Source of the DNA: Psilocybe azurescens
Taxonomy: Eukaryota > Basidiomycota > Agaricomycetes > Agaricales > Agrocybaceae
Assembly (NCBI GenBank): GCA_023853785.1
Contig: JAJIRX010000798.1
Coordinates: 372,001 to 436,000 of the forward strand
DNA: 64,000 bases
Direction: 5' to 3'
A model generated the notes under the pieces. That model ran no database searches. It was not told where the DNA came from and worked only from the letters and a program-made list of their open reading frames with translations. The translations under genes were made by a program, and so were the position numbers. Positions 1 through 10,198 of this stretch are shown here, one piece after another (positions within the stretch are counted from its first letter, which is position 1; every line of letters begins with the position of its first letter).

Positions 1-1841
1 GGCGAAGGAGAAGGCTGGGGTGGATGCGACGCCAGTGAAGGTTCGTGTTCACTTCTATTTTATTATTTTATTATTTCATTTGAAACAGGCGTTCTGTCCA
101 TCCTTGATGCCACGACAAACGATCTCGCGATGCTCATTAATAACCTCGATCTACAGGCTATGCTAAGCACGCCTGATATGATGCCCTGCGTCCGTCCGCG
201 TCCATCTTCCCTTCGCCCACACCTGTGTCGACGCTCGAGAAAGCCAAAGTACTCAATAACGCGAGTCCGACGGCTACGACGACGAAGAGCAAGTTGGTGG
301 TGAAGAGCTCGCTCAGTGCAAAGAGGGTCATCAAGAACTCCGCGGCTACGAGGCCGGATTTGGTCAGGCAGATGAGCGCGTTGTCGATCAGCTTGCTGAG
401 ACCCTACGCGCAGTCCCGTGGATATTTGGCTAAAATTGCCAATAACAGTGTTCATGCTCCCATTACAGTCGCGCCTACTCCATCAGTGGGGATATCCTCA
501 TCCGCATCCGCATCCTCTACGAAAGCAACAGCAGCAACCATCGGGAATCAAGCCAGCGCATCGCTCATCGTGAAGCGGATTGCGCTGTGGGGCACGCTGA
601 TGAAAGTGCTCTCGTTTATCAAAGAGAAGCCTGCGCATATATCCTCCCCCTCATCTTTGCTCCACATCAAGAACGCTATTACGGCTGCTGCTGCTTCCCT
701 CGTACCAACGCCGCCCTCAGCAGGCATGGGCATTTTCAGGCCCCACCATAAGAGGACGATGACGCCTGCGCCCGATCCCGAGCCCAAAGTCGTGCTGCAG
801 CCGCTGTGCCATGCGCGGTCAAGGGTGGATGTGAGAGCGAAACAAGTGCATCAGAATGCCTCTTCGGAGACGATGATCGATGTCGTCGGTGAGCTTTTGC
901 ACCCCTGTGCGATGTTGTCACTGATCTTCGGCTCAGACTCGCAATCGGGTGAGAGTGGGAAGGGGAGTATGCACAGGTCGGATGAGTTCGCGGGGTTGCT
1001 AACGCCTGTGTTCCAGCGCATGCTCCACAATGAGGACAAAGACCAGAGTGTGATGAGAGTGGTGGTGTGCAGCAGGAGGGTGAGAAAGAGGAAGCGGAAG
1101 AGGGTATGAGTGCAGGTGGAGACGATGGGGATGTTGAAAGCAGATCCTGTGGATTCGATGAGTTCACGGACTCGGGATCGCAACTCGTGGACGTCCTGCT
1201 CCCCAGCCTCTGTACGAACACGAACATCATGAACAGCAACACCCAGAGCGGCATGGGCGTCGTCGATCAGGATTTACACTCTTAAGACACGAAATCGCAC
1301 TTCAATATGTTCTCCACCTCGGCTTCTAGAATCGCTGACGTCAAGGCACCATCGTTACTTCAAGCCGCCGAGATTATGAGTAGCAGCGACGGCCTTTCGC
1401 CCATTGTTAAGCGCAGACTCGTGTCGTCGACTTCATCCCGCACCTCGGACACGTCGGAGGGCGAGCTGAACACGTCGTTCACGTTCGGCGGGCTTCCAGG
1501 ACCGCGCGCCGAATGGTCGCCTTCCTCTGTGTCGAAGCCCAAGGATGCTGCGCTGTGCATGAGAAACCGCTGACTGTTGGACATCATCCTGCGGCCTGCG
1601 CATGCGCGATCGCTCTCGGGGATAGATATGGACGTTGATATGCACTCGTACCTACTCCTTGACCCTGAAGATGATTCGGTGTTCAAGTCGATTTATACGA
1701 AGATCATCGCGGAGCAGCCGCCGTCTGCGCGCCGGCACGTGGCGTCGCACTTTAGCGCGCACGCGCACGTTCAAGGGGGTATGCAGCTGCAGCGTCAGGC
1801 GTCTGCACTCGGGATCGAGTTGATGCAGCAGAAGCAGAAAA
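1..1841 (+). pseudogene. R-family pseudogene copy A (3' part of a large low-complexity gene)
   Basis: This is the first of four long copies of one gene in the window (others near 14.8-19.2, 39.2-42.36 and 52.3-55.85 kb). The translated pieces are Ser/Ala/Pro-rich with acidic stretches and share recognisable blocks, for example LINNLDLQA, PTATTTKSKL, HKRTMTPAP and EGELNTSF. An intron with donor gttcgtgttc and acceptor gaaacag (about 41-108) is at the same place as in copies B and C, so the copy arose at DNA level. Reading frame breaks occur near 1100 and 1570, and the copy stops abruptly at about 1841 where a different repeat begins. From memory the blocks resemble a conserved, functionally unassigned Ser-rich protein of Agaricomycetes; I cannot verify this and assign no function. 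The 5' part lies outside the window. Confidence 0.6.
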
Positions 1842-2002
1842 GCGTACACGAGTTCGAAACCCCGTATATATTGATCCTGACGTCCCTATAGGAGCTATAA
1901 GCACGGGAGAAGGTTTGGTCGATCATAGCACACCAAATCAGCGGAGTCGGCGCAGACTCAAACTCAGATTCAGGGTCAGTCAGGGGCGTTCCGGGACTTT
2001 CA

Positions 2003-2854
2003 CACTGCTGGCGCTGATCGCTGTATGTCGGACATACAGCAATTTATATACATGACCTATGTAATAATTGATGTATGTATAGTATACGTCAGTTATGTTT
2101 AGAAATAATACAGATATCAGACATATATTGTGTTTGGTGGCTGTATGTTAAACAAACACTATTTCTGTTTCTAAGCTGTAAGTAAATAAAATACAAAATA
2201 AACAGAATTTGTTTCTTTGGCTGTTTGTCAAAGATACAGAATAGCTGCATATAATTACTGTATGTTTTACATACAGATATGGTGTATATAATTGCTGTAT
2301 GTTATACAAACATAACTTGTCTAAATAAAACTTACAGTTAAAGAACAGAACTTCTGTTAGTAAAACAAACAGAATTTGTGTATGTAATTACTGTATGTTG
2401 AACTTACACCAAAACATACCTGAGCCAGTCAAATACTGTATGTTTTGGTGTAAGTTCAACATACAGTAATTACATACACAAATTCTGTTTGTTTTACTAA
2501 CAGAAGTTCTGTTCTTTAACTGTAAGTTTTATTTAGACAAGTTATGTTTGTATAACATATAGCAATTATATACACCATATCTGTATGTAAAACATACAGT
2601 AATTATATGCAGCTATTCTGTATCTTTGACAAACAGCCAAAGAAAACAAATTCTGTCTATTTTGTATTTTATTTACTTACAGCTTAGAAACAGAAATAGT
2701 GTTTGTTTAACATACAGCCACCAAACACAATATATGTCTGATATCTGTATTATTTCTAAACATAAATGCTATATGTCATACTTACATCAATTATTACATA
2801 AGTTATGTATATAAATCGCTGATGTCAGACATACAGCAGTCGGCGCCAGCAGTG
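2003..2854. mobile_element. Palindromic CACTG-ended MITE (CACTA/EnSpm-like), copy 1
   Basis: The element is one large inverted repeat: left arm 2003-2419, an 18-nt spacer 2420-2437, right arm 2438-2854. It begins CACTGCTGGCGC and ends GCGCCAGCAGTG. It is flanked by the 3-bp duplication TCA (2000-2002 and 2855-2857), and the matching empty site is present on the other strand at about 19940-19950. CACTA-type elements make 3-bp duplications and have CACT(A/G) ends, so I place it there as a non-autonomous derivative. The arms are filled with short motifs such as CTGTATGT, ACATACAG and AACTTACAG in alternating orientation, as expected for subterminal transposase-binding repeats. No gene inside. 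Confidence 0.8.
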
Positions 2855-3362
2855 TCAATGACAATAGTCTTTCAGAATATAAACATCCTCAGATAGCACA
2901 TCTAGTTACTTGGTTTATAGCCCAAAAGATTTCACGATCCCGGTGAGATGTTTAGTGCGGGTGACTTTGTAATTGCCCAATACACAACACCCAATCAAAT
3001 ATTTATATTGATCAGTTCGATCTGGGAGGGTAAGCTTGTAAGGCTTATTACAATAACTAGTTTAGCAGAGTACAGACTTAGATGATCGCTCTGGGGTGAT
3101 CACTAGTAGCTAGAGAATGCTTTTACAGGCTAGTACACACAAGGCACTTGAATAGTAAGGGTGATCTCTCTATATCAGGGCGATCACCAATATCAGGGGG
3201 ATTGCTTTTGGGGGCGAGTGTACACGGGACACTTAACAGTTTCTCTTTATAAAACCCAAACTCAAACTTTATCAAACACTATAAGCAATCACCCATATTA
3301 ACACGTAGTAGATCCTTGGTTCCTATAAGCAACTGGGCACACTAGTCCACAGTCCTTAGTTT

Positions 3363-3588
3363 ACTATAGGCAACATCCTGAAAACAGTCAGATTTCTCTG
3401 ACAGTCGTCTCTAGTTACTATGAGCGATCACTAGCCTTTATAGGGTTCCCACCCATACTTAATAATCCCCAGGGCAGTCTTACTATAGGCAACGTCCTGA
3501 ACAGTCGGAGTTCTCTGACAGTTGTCCCTCAATCGCTAGTCGTATAGGGTTCCAATCCGTACTTAACAATCCCCAGGGCAGTCCACGG
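3363..3588. repeat. Tandem duplication, unit about 119 bp
   Basis: Two adjacent imperfect copies, each starting ACTATAGGCAAC and ending near CCCCAGGGCAGTC, at 3363-3481 and 3482-about 3588. The second copy is slightly shorter. The duplication lies inside the 2944-6047 element. Confidence 0.7.
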
Positions 3589-4217
3589 ATGACTTATAAA
3601 AGCCTGCTTATCAAGTCTAATAGACCTGACGTTGAATATCACAATGGCGATCGCTCACGAAACCAGGTAGCGCCTAATTGCTTAAGGTGAACTGCAGTGT
3701 TCGATCTCTTATCACACAAATCACTAGTCCTCAAGTGTTAACACTAGAATTCTTATTCAGAGTAAATTCTGATATCAAATCTGGGGTGTAAATTACTTGG
3801 TTCCTATTCTAAGATACAGGGCTGTTTTTATAGACTAAATAGATACTTTGGCTTGTGATAATTGAAAGAGACTAAGAGAAAAGGAAGGAAATGGACCGCG
3901 TGCTGCCTAGCCTTTGCTGCACCAATTATAATAGTGGAAAGTACTAGTTTGCCTGGGCTACGGCGCTTATTTGAAGATAACATGGTTGTCCATGCGGCAG
4001 TGCCTTCTTGGGTAGCGATCACCCAACTTATTTTATCAGATGGCTTGCGGCTAAGGCATGTTGGGACTAGATTGCTTAGGGGTATATTTCCTAGGAAATC
4101 TTCCCAAGGTTCCCCAGCACAGTTGCTATTGGTTTAGGACCCCTGGAACAGCAGGCACCCTTATCATGAGGCAAGTTACCTCTAGTATCGTGTGGCGATC
4201 GCTGGCTGGGCAATCGC

Positions 4218-5406
4218 TGATGAGCACCGCAGCTCTCTGGCCCCGGAATTTGCGATTTTTACAGCTTCAAAATACTCCGCACCTCTGACGACATATCCAG
4301 CAGCTTCCACAGGCTTCGCACATTTCCCTTAGCTTTGCACCTGTTTCCTCAACTCCGCACCTCTTTGGACCTTATTCCACCTTATTCCCTTACCTTCTAT
4401 ATTCGTTCTCAGCTGTTTACAAAGCTTTTGCACTTATTTCAACATTCCGAACCTCCGATCATCCCCTCCTTCAGCATACATTGTTCCGACAGCTTCACAC
4501 CTGGCAGAACCTCATCGAATCTTGCCGAACCTCTTCGCACCTCATCATTATTGATCATCCGGCCCGTTCTATGCCTCAGAATATCAGTTTTCACTTTGTG
4601 CACCTTGTACCTATTCAGGTTCACTGCAGATCATCTTCCTTGGTCACATGCCAATCTCTCAGTTTCCAAGTTTGTACAATGTCCAGATCAGCTGCAAGGC
4701 TATGCTATACATATCCTACACTCCATTGACGCTCAAGATAGGAATCTGTGACTCATTCAAGCATTTAGCATGTTTGCGAGGAAGGTCTGGAGTATCAGCA
4801 AGGCTTTTCTATAGGTTCTATCATGTTCTTTACCTTTTTCATTGATCATCTTCGCATTTTCAGAGTACCTTGTGATATTGTCTATGGTTTGCGGACATTT
4901 ATTCATCTTCATTCTTAGTTTCTTTTGTTTCATGATCACCACCGCTTTTGATTCTTTATGCAGATGTTTATATTTTTCATTCAGTTCTTTGTGTGTCGCT
5001 ATTGCACCTCCTTATTTGTAGCAGACTATGCCTTTATTCAGTATTCAATATTCATAGTATAAAAGCTTGTATTGTATCTACATTAAGAAGAAGAGAAGCT
5101 TTTCCAACCCTCAGATATTGTTCTCGCACCTTCGCGAACTTGTTCTCGCATCTCTGCACCTTGTTTATACCGCTTTGCATCTTGTTCTCAAATGTCGCAC
5201 CTCGTCATACATCACTGCACCTCACTACACCTAGTCAGTTCCATCTGGTATAGCTCCTAGAACCCCGTCTCGCACCCTCAGAGCCTCAAGACGACTTCCC
5301 TCTGCATTCCACACCTTTGAGTCTTAGGTCCCCCCATCGTTCTTCAGTTTATTATAGGTTTTGTTTTTGTTTTGTGCACGGCAGAGCAGTCGTCAGGGCG
5401 TCATCA
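4218..5406 (+). mobile_element. Solo LTR-like element A, copy 1
   Basis: A 1189-bp sequence that begins TGATGAGCACC and ends GGCGTCATCA, flanked by the 4-bp duplication TCGC (4214-4217 and 5407-5410). The same element occurs reversed at 7065-8256. TG...CA ends plus a short duplication suggest an LTR left by recombination. A TATA box (TATAAAA, 5058-5064) followed by about 340 bp fits U3-R-U5 order on the plus strand. The open frames it contains have no recognisable domain and I do not call them genes. Inserted inside the 2944-6047 element, so younger than it. Confidence 0.7.
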
Positions 5407-7064
5407 TCGCTCACTCATGTTGGCTGCATTGCAAATTACAAGTTTTTATAGTCGGATCTAGTAGACCGCCATATGCTGAGTTGTACACAAGATTTCAATT
5501 GCCAATACATTCAGTCCGTGGGGCGATCACCCGTGTGGCACAGTGATGCCTGATCCCCGAGCGGTTGATCGCCTTAATTTAGTGAACAGCCTTTGTGAGG
5601 CCTGGACACGGTGATTGCTTTTGCTAATTAATAAGGTTTTCATCACTTGGTGATCGCTTGGTAAGACACTGGTGGGTGTTACCCCTTGTAAGAGCCAAGG
5701 TCATTTCTTAAGGGTTTCTTCTTTGCATGGGACTAATAGTATGATCAATGGAGCAGGCGATCGCTTTGGACGCTCGGTTAGGGTTGCTTTGATAGCTGTG
5801 TAGGAAACTAAAGGTAGTCTTTGATTCGTAGCACTGATTAATAGGCCACACTACACCTTAGTTAGTTTGTAAGGTCTATTACTCTTGTTGGCCCACTAGG
5901 AAGTAAAGCCTCAAAGCCTAATAGTCTGGCGTATCTCCTACCCTTCACTAGTATAATGTACTAGTTTATTACAGATAACAATCGCAAAAATAAGGGCCTC
6001 TGTATCTCACTATGAATTGTAAGCTCAGAATGGTTTACACCCTTTCACCGGTAGGAACTCGGCAAGACATTTTCAGAGAAGAGCTTCTGATAACCTCACC
6101 CGACCCCTCCATTAACTTAATGGCTCAAGAAATACAAGACTATTCTATTCAGCTTAATATCAACCCTCAAGGTACATTCATACCATCTTAGAACCTACTC
6201 ACGCCCTCAAAACGTACAGGCCAACCAGCGTCATGTCAGCGTTCCTGTCTAACTCACTCTCCATATGACACATTTCCTCCATTATGGAAGTGTTGGGTCA
6301 AGACAAAGGTGCGCATCTCACCTTGATATGACTGTTTAATATACAAACCTTCCGTAGGACTCGGTGTGTGCCTTGTGACTCAGGACAGGAGGAGATGAGA
6401 TGAAAACAGATTGGAATTTTTGAGGGGGGGTAAATGCAAAAGTGCGTTTTTATTTTTTAAATTGTTTTGCCACTGTCTGATACGACACAGATGCGCACTA
6501 AACACCGACAATGTCTGTCCTCTGGTTGTCGTGATCGTCGATAGTGAGTCCCGTGTCTCGACTATCTGGTGCGATGATCTAGCACGATGCCGACTCTGCC
6601 CCATGTTGTTGCCATGTACCCCAAATGGTTGCAGCAGCTTTGATTTGCTCGATATATCCTTGCCCATACTCTTATCTGTATATTTCTGCTTGAGAATTGT
6701 TGGTTGAGCTAGTTAGCAGCACACCAGCATCACAACACTGGGTTTGCATCCTTTCTACTTACCGGGACCTGCTCCAACTCCATCACCAATGCCAAAAATG
6801 CAAAGAAAAATAGCGGCATGTTGCTCGGACGGGGGCTTCCTTCTACGCAGCGGTTTTCGTCTTCTCCATCTATGCGCATTGGTTCTGGGGAATCATCGGT
6901 TGGACCTTCGGTTCCTAGGCTGGCTCCGTCCCCTATTATCACCTCCACCTCCAATGTCAACCTAAATAACACCAACGCCAATGCCAACACAATTGCTGAC
7001 AATGAATCCCCCGTCTAATTCACATTCTATGTGACATGCATACCAGCTTGGTGTTGTCTTACGG

Positions 7065-8256
7065 TGATGACACCAGATGACTGCTCTGCCGTGCACAAAA
7101 CAAAAACAAAAACCTATAATAAACTGAAGAACGATGGGGGGGACCTAAGACTTCGAAGGTGTGGAATGCAGAGGGAAGTCGTCTTGAGGCTCTGAGGGTG
7201 CGAGACAGGGTTCTAGGAGCTATACCAGATGGAACTGACTAGGTGTAGTGAGGTGCAGTGATGTATGACGAGGTGCGACGTTTGAGAACAAGATGCAAAG
7301 CGGTATAAACAAGGTGCAGAGATGCGAGAACAAGTTCGCGAAGGTGCGAGAACAATATCTGAGGGTTGGAAAAGCTTCTCTTCTTCTTAATGTAGATACA
7401 ATACAAGCTTTTATACTATGAATATTGAATACTGAATAAAGGCATAGTCTGCTACAAATAAGGAGGTGCAATAGCGACACACAAAGAACTGAATGAAAAA
7501 TATAAACATCTGCATAAAGAATCAAAAGCGGTGGTGATCATGAAACAAAAGAAACTAAGAATGAAGATGAATAAATGTCCGCAAACCATAGACAATATCA
7601 CAAGGTACTCTGAAAATGCGAAGATGATCAATGAAAAAGGTAAAGAACATGATAGAACCTATAGAAAAGCCTTGCTGATACTCCAGACCTTCCTCGCAAA
7701 CATGCTAAATGCTTGAATGAGTCACAGATTCCTATCTTGAGCGTCAATGGAGTGTAGGATATGTATAGCATAGCCTTGCAGCTGATCTGGACATTGTACA
7801 AACTTGGAAACTGAGAGATTGGCATGTGACCAAGGAAGATGATCTGCAGTGAACCTGAATAGGTACAAGGTGCACAAAGTGAAAACTGATATTCTGAGGC
7901 ATAGAACGGGCCGGATGATCAATAATGATGAGGTGTGAAGAGGTTCGGCGAGGTTCAATGAGGTTCTGCAAGGTACGAAGCTGTCGGAGCAATGTATACT
8001 GAAGGAGGGGATGATCAGAGGTTCGGAATGTTGAAATAGGTGCAAAAGCTTTGTAAACAGCTGAGAACGAATATAGAAGGTAAGGGAATAAGGTGGAATA
8101 AGGTCCAAAGAGGTGCGGAGTTGAGGAAACAGGTGCAAAGCTAAGGGGAAATGTGCGAAGCCTGCAGAAGCTGCTCGATATGTCGTCAGAGGTGCGGAGT
8201 TTTCTGAAGTTGTAAAAATCGCAAATTCCGGGGCCAGAGAGCTGCGGTGCTCATCA
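7065..8256 (-). mobile_element. Solo LTR-like element A, copy 2 (reversed)
   Basis: A 1192-bp copy of element A in opposite orientation, forming with 4218-5406 an inverted pair about 1.65 kb apart. It is flanked by ACGG at 7061-7064 and 8257-8260. The uninterrupted target is preserved in unit 2 (about 21005-21017), which proves insertion after unit duplication or loss from unit 2. The two element copies are very similar and share the TATA box and the purine/pyrimidine-rich end. Confidence 0.75.
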
Positions 8257-8567
8257 ACGGCTCGAGTGTAAGGCCGCTGTCGATGACGTCGACAAATTTG
8301 CATACGTCGCAGGGATCTTCTTCGTCTGCGGATTCGGGTAACTCAGGACATTTGGGCTCGAGAGCAGGTGTGAGGTGAGATTGGCAGGGGCTGGAGACAG
8401 TGAGAGAGATGGGCGCAGGGAGCGGGAGGGACGGGAGAAGGAAAAGGAGGGCATTGGAGATAGATGTGTTCCTCAAGGTGCAGGTCTGGCGATCAGTGGA
8501 TGGTGCACATGATGACGCAGAGGAAGGTGACACAGGGTAGAAGGGTCGGGACAGCGCAAGCATCAAG

Positions 8568-8750
8568 CAGTTCTCGTACCCAATCCTGACGATCGAGGAG
8601 GCGACGGCGGATGAACATGAACATATGAAAGGCCGGATGACTGGTATGATGACATTGCAAGATATGAGAGCGGGAGCGCAGATGTGGGCTCCGAGGACAT
8701 GGCGGGTGGTGCCGCGGAGGAGTTTTGGTTCAAGGAGAAGGAGTGCCTCC
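8568..8750 (+). pseudogene. R-gene fragment in module M1
   Basis: Carries the block coding for a TIEEATAD...RPDD-like segment followed by a YESGSADVGSEDMAGG-like segment that is also found in the long R copies (e.g. near 53830-53990) and in module M2. Only this internal block is present and it is out of frame with its surroundings. Confidence 0.65.
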
Positions 8751-10101
8751 TCCACCTCTAACTGTGTCGGCATCATGGACAAAATGGTCGTCGGGTCATC
8801 ATGATAAGCTACCACTCTAGAACTATTATCACAGCGCTACAGGTTGATCTGCTTTCCTACCTCTATCTGTCTTTCCCAAGCCCACCATCGACCTGGTTCA
8901 TGGTTCACATTTGCCTTCATCCCTCCCTCCCGGCCCACTAAGACCATGGAGATAGAGGATACACTAGATACGTGAGTTGGGGTTGCAGAGAGCGCGGGGG
9001 CGAGGGTGATCATTTGGTATGCGAAGGCATTGCGAGTTATTGCTGAACTACATGTCGAAGATTCTCCCAGATAAAGGAGTTCGCATGAGACAAGGTATGT
9101 GCCGTTCTATTTTTCTCCGCCTTGCAATCTTGCAGAAAAGCCATGACACAATTCTCGAGCACGCCCATCAGTTGTGCTCCCCTTCCGCCCCGATGACCGA
9201 CCACAGCGCGTGTATGCCGCTGCGCTACTGGGCATATTCGTCGTGTTCGGACATTAAATTCACCTCTATTCCACTTGCACCACCCCTCTGCCTTCCTCCG
9301 CCCATCTACCCAATCATTCGAAGGTCCAGCAGCACCAAATACACACACTACTGGTGGATGTGCGCTGTCTCCGGCCCAATCCGGCCCCGCTGATCAATGA
9401 ACCAGCAGCAAGTAGTGCTATCGGTTCGGCTTTTCTCCTCTCCCTTCGACGTATGATGGTCCATGCAGCGGCAGTATCATCTCTCATGGGTCATCGCTTA
9501 TGACGTTCAGTACCACTGCATCAGCGTGTCACTGCTAGTGGGTTTACGTACTTGCCCATACTATTATACTCTCTGAATGCTGCGGTGAGCTGTAGTATAC
9601 GTCTGTCATAGTTTCACTTGTAGTCATGAAAGTTTTCCACCCTGTTCTTGAACATCCACTGTGAGATTTATGGTAGATCTTTGATTGTAGGTATCACTGG
9701 GATGAGCGGGTGTAAAGTCTGATCCGTCTTCAAGACGTTACATTAAGTGCTGGAATGTAAATATCTACATAATCCTGCTCAGGCAATATCCATACTAGTA
9801 GAAGGTTGTGGAATAATGGATTGGGTATTTTAAAGAGAATTTTTTACGCACTGTTACTAGACCAAGTGTCGTTCTACCTTCAACGCTTCAGCGACAAAAT
9901 CAAGCGCACGAAGTCCATTTCACAACCCAACGAGCCTGTGCTGACCATCTTCGAATGATCTCACCAAATGCAAGTACAGGGGCTATGCTACCCCTCGCTG
10001 CCGAGAACAAGGATCTGTCAGTCTATTTTACAATGAAAACCAGTGTTGTCTCACCGGTATTAAACGACCTGGTACTTGAAAGGCGGTGCTAGCTAAATTT
10101 A

Positions 10102-10121
10102 GACGCCAATATAACGGCGTC
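10102..10121. promoter_or_regulatory. Conserved promoter palindrome upstream of NACHT copy 1
   Basis: GACGCC and GGCGTC form a perfect 6-bp inverted repeat around an AATATAAC core, 78 bp before the ATG. The same 20 bp are kept at the corresponding place of both other copies (23035-23054, 48629-48648). It could be a factor-binding site or an unusual TATA region; function is inferred from position and conservation only. Confidence 0.5.
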
Positions 10122-10198
10122 CTATCAATCTTTGCCCTTTCCCAACTTTCTCACCAACAACAGCTGTTGCTCCTCGTCGAACCTTGCGATTTCGTATA

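Larger units (their letters stand above)
2944..6047. mobile_element. TG...CA element with 4-bp TSD (long solo LTR or non-autonomous element)
   Basis: The segment starts TGAGATG and ends CCTTTCA and is flanked by CCGG at 2940-2943 and 6048-6051. The inverted S copy (about 19850-19870) shows the uninterrupted site, so the ends are well supported. Without the nested element at 4218-5406 it is about 1.9 kb. It is AT-rich with many GCGATCAC/GATCGC motifs. I see no terminal direct repeats and no convincing coding sequence, so a long solo LTR is the simplest reading; a DNA element with a 4-bp TSD is the alternative. Confidence 0.6.
1840..6216 (+). repeat. Short repeat S, split by nested insertions
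   Basis: With the later insertions removed (2003-2854 and 2944-6047) this is a segment of roughly 415 bp whose reverse complement is found at 19690-20110. The pieces 1840-2002, 2858-2943 and 6048-6216 align in order with that copy, which therefore gives the empty site for both insertions. The start carries GAGTTCGAAAC at 1850-1860, which fits a Pol III B box. In the inverted copy an A-box-like stretch lies upstream, so a tRNA-derived SINE is possible. No protein-coding capacity seen. Confidence 0.55.
6217..10070. repeat. Module M, copy 1 (unit 1)
   Basis: This stretch aligns with 20213-23000 along its whole length apart from the insertion at 7065-8256, and it leads directly into the NACHT gene promoter in both units. 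A piece (about 6650-6740) recurs at 47290-47370. Small open frames exist on both strands but none carries a domain I recognise. It contains a fragment of the R gene (8568-8750). The part 8880-9500 reads like exon debris of an unidentified gene. Confidence 0.7.

Noticed and set aside
736..1254. Minus-strand open frames of 110-280 codons across the R copies (e.g. 736-1254, 14780-15319, 53573-54415)
   Set aside because: Antisense shadows of the GC-rich R gene; they lack recognisable motifs and follow the sense-strand blocks.
4335..4751. 138-codon frame (and its 193-codon counterpart on the minus strand at 7722-8303)
   Set aside because: Lies wholly in element A, length differs between copies because of chance stops, no domain.
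4948..7525. Identical 101-codon open frames on opposite strands (4948-5253 plus, 7220-7525 minus), which could look like a conserved gene pair
   Set aside because: They are the same stretch of the LTR-like element A inserted twice in opposite orientation; no codon bias or domain.
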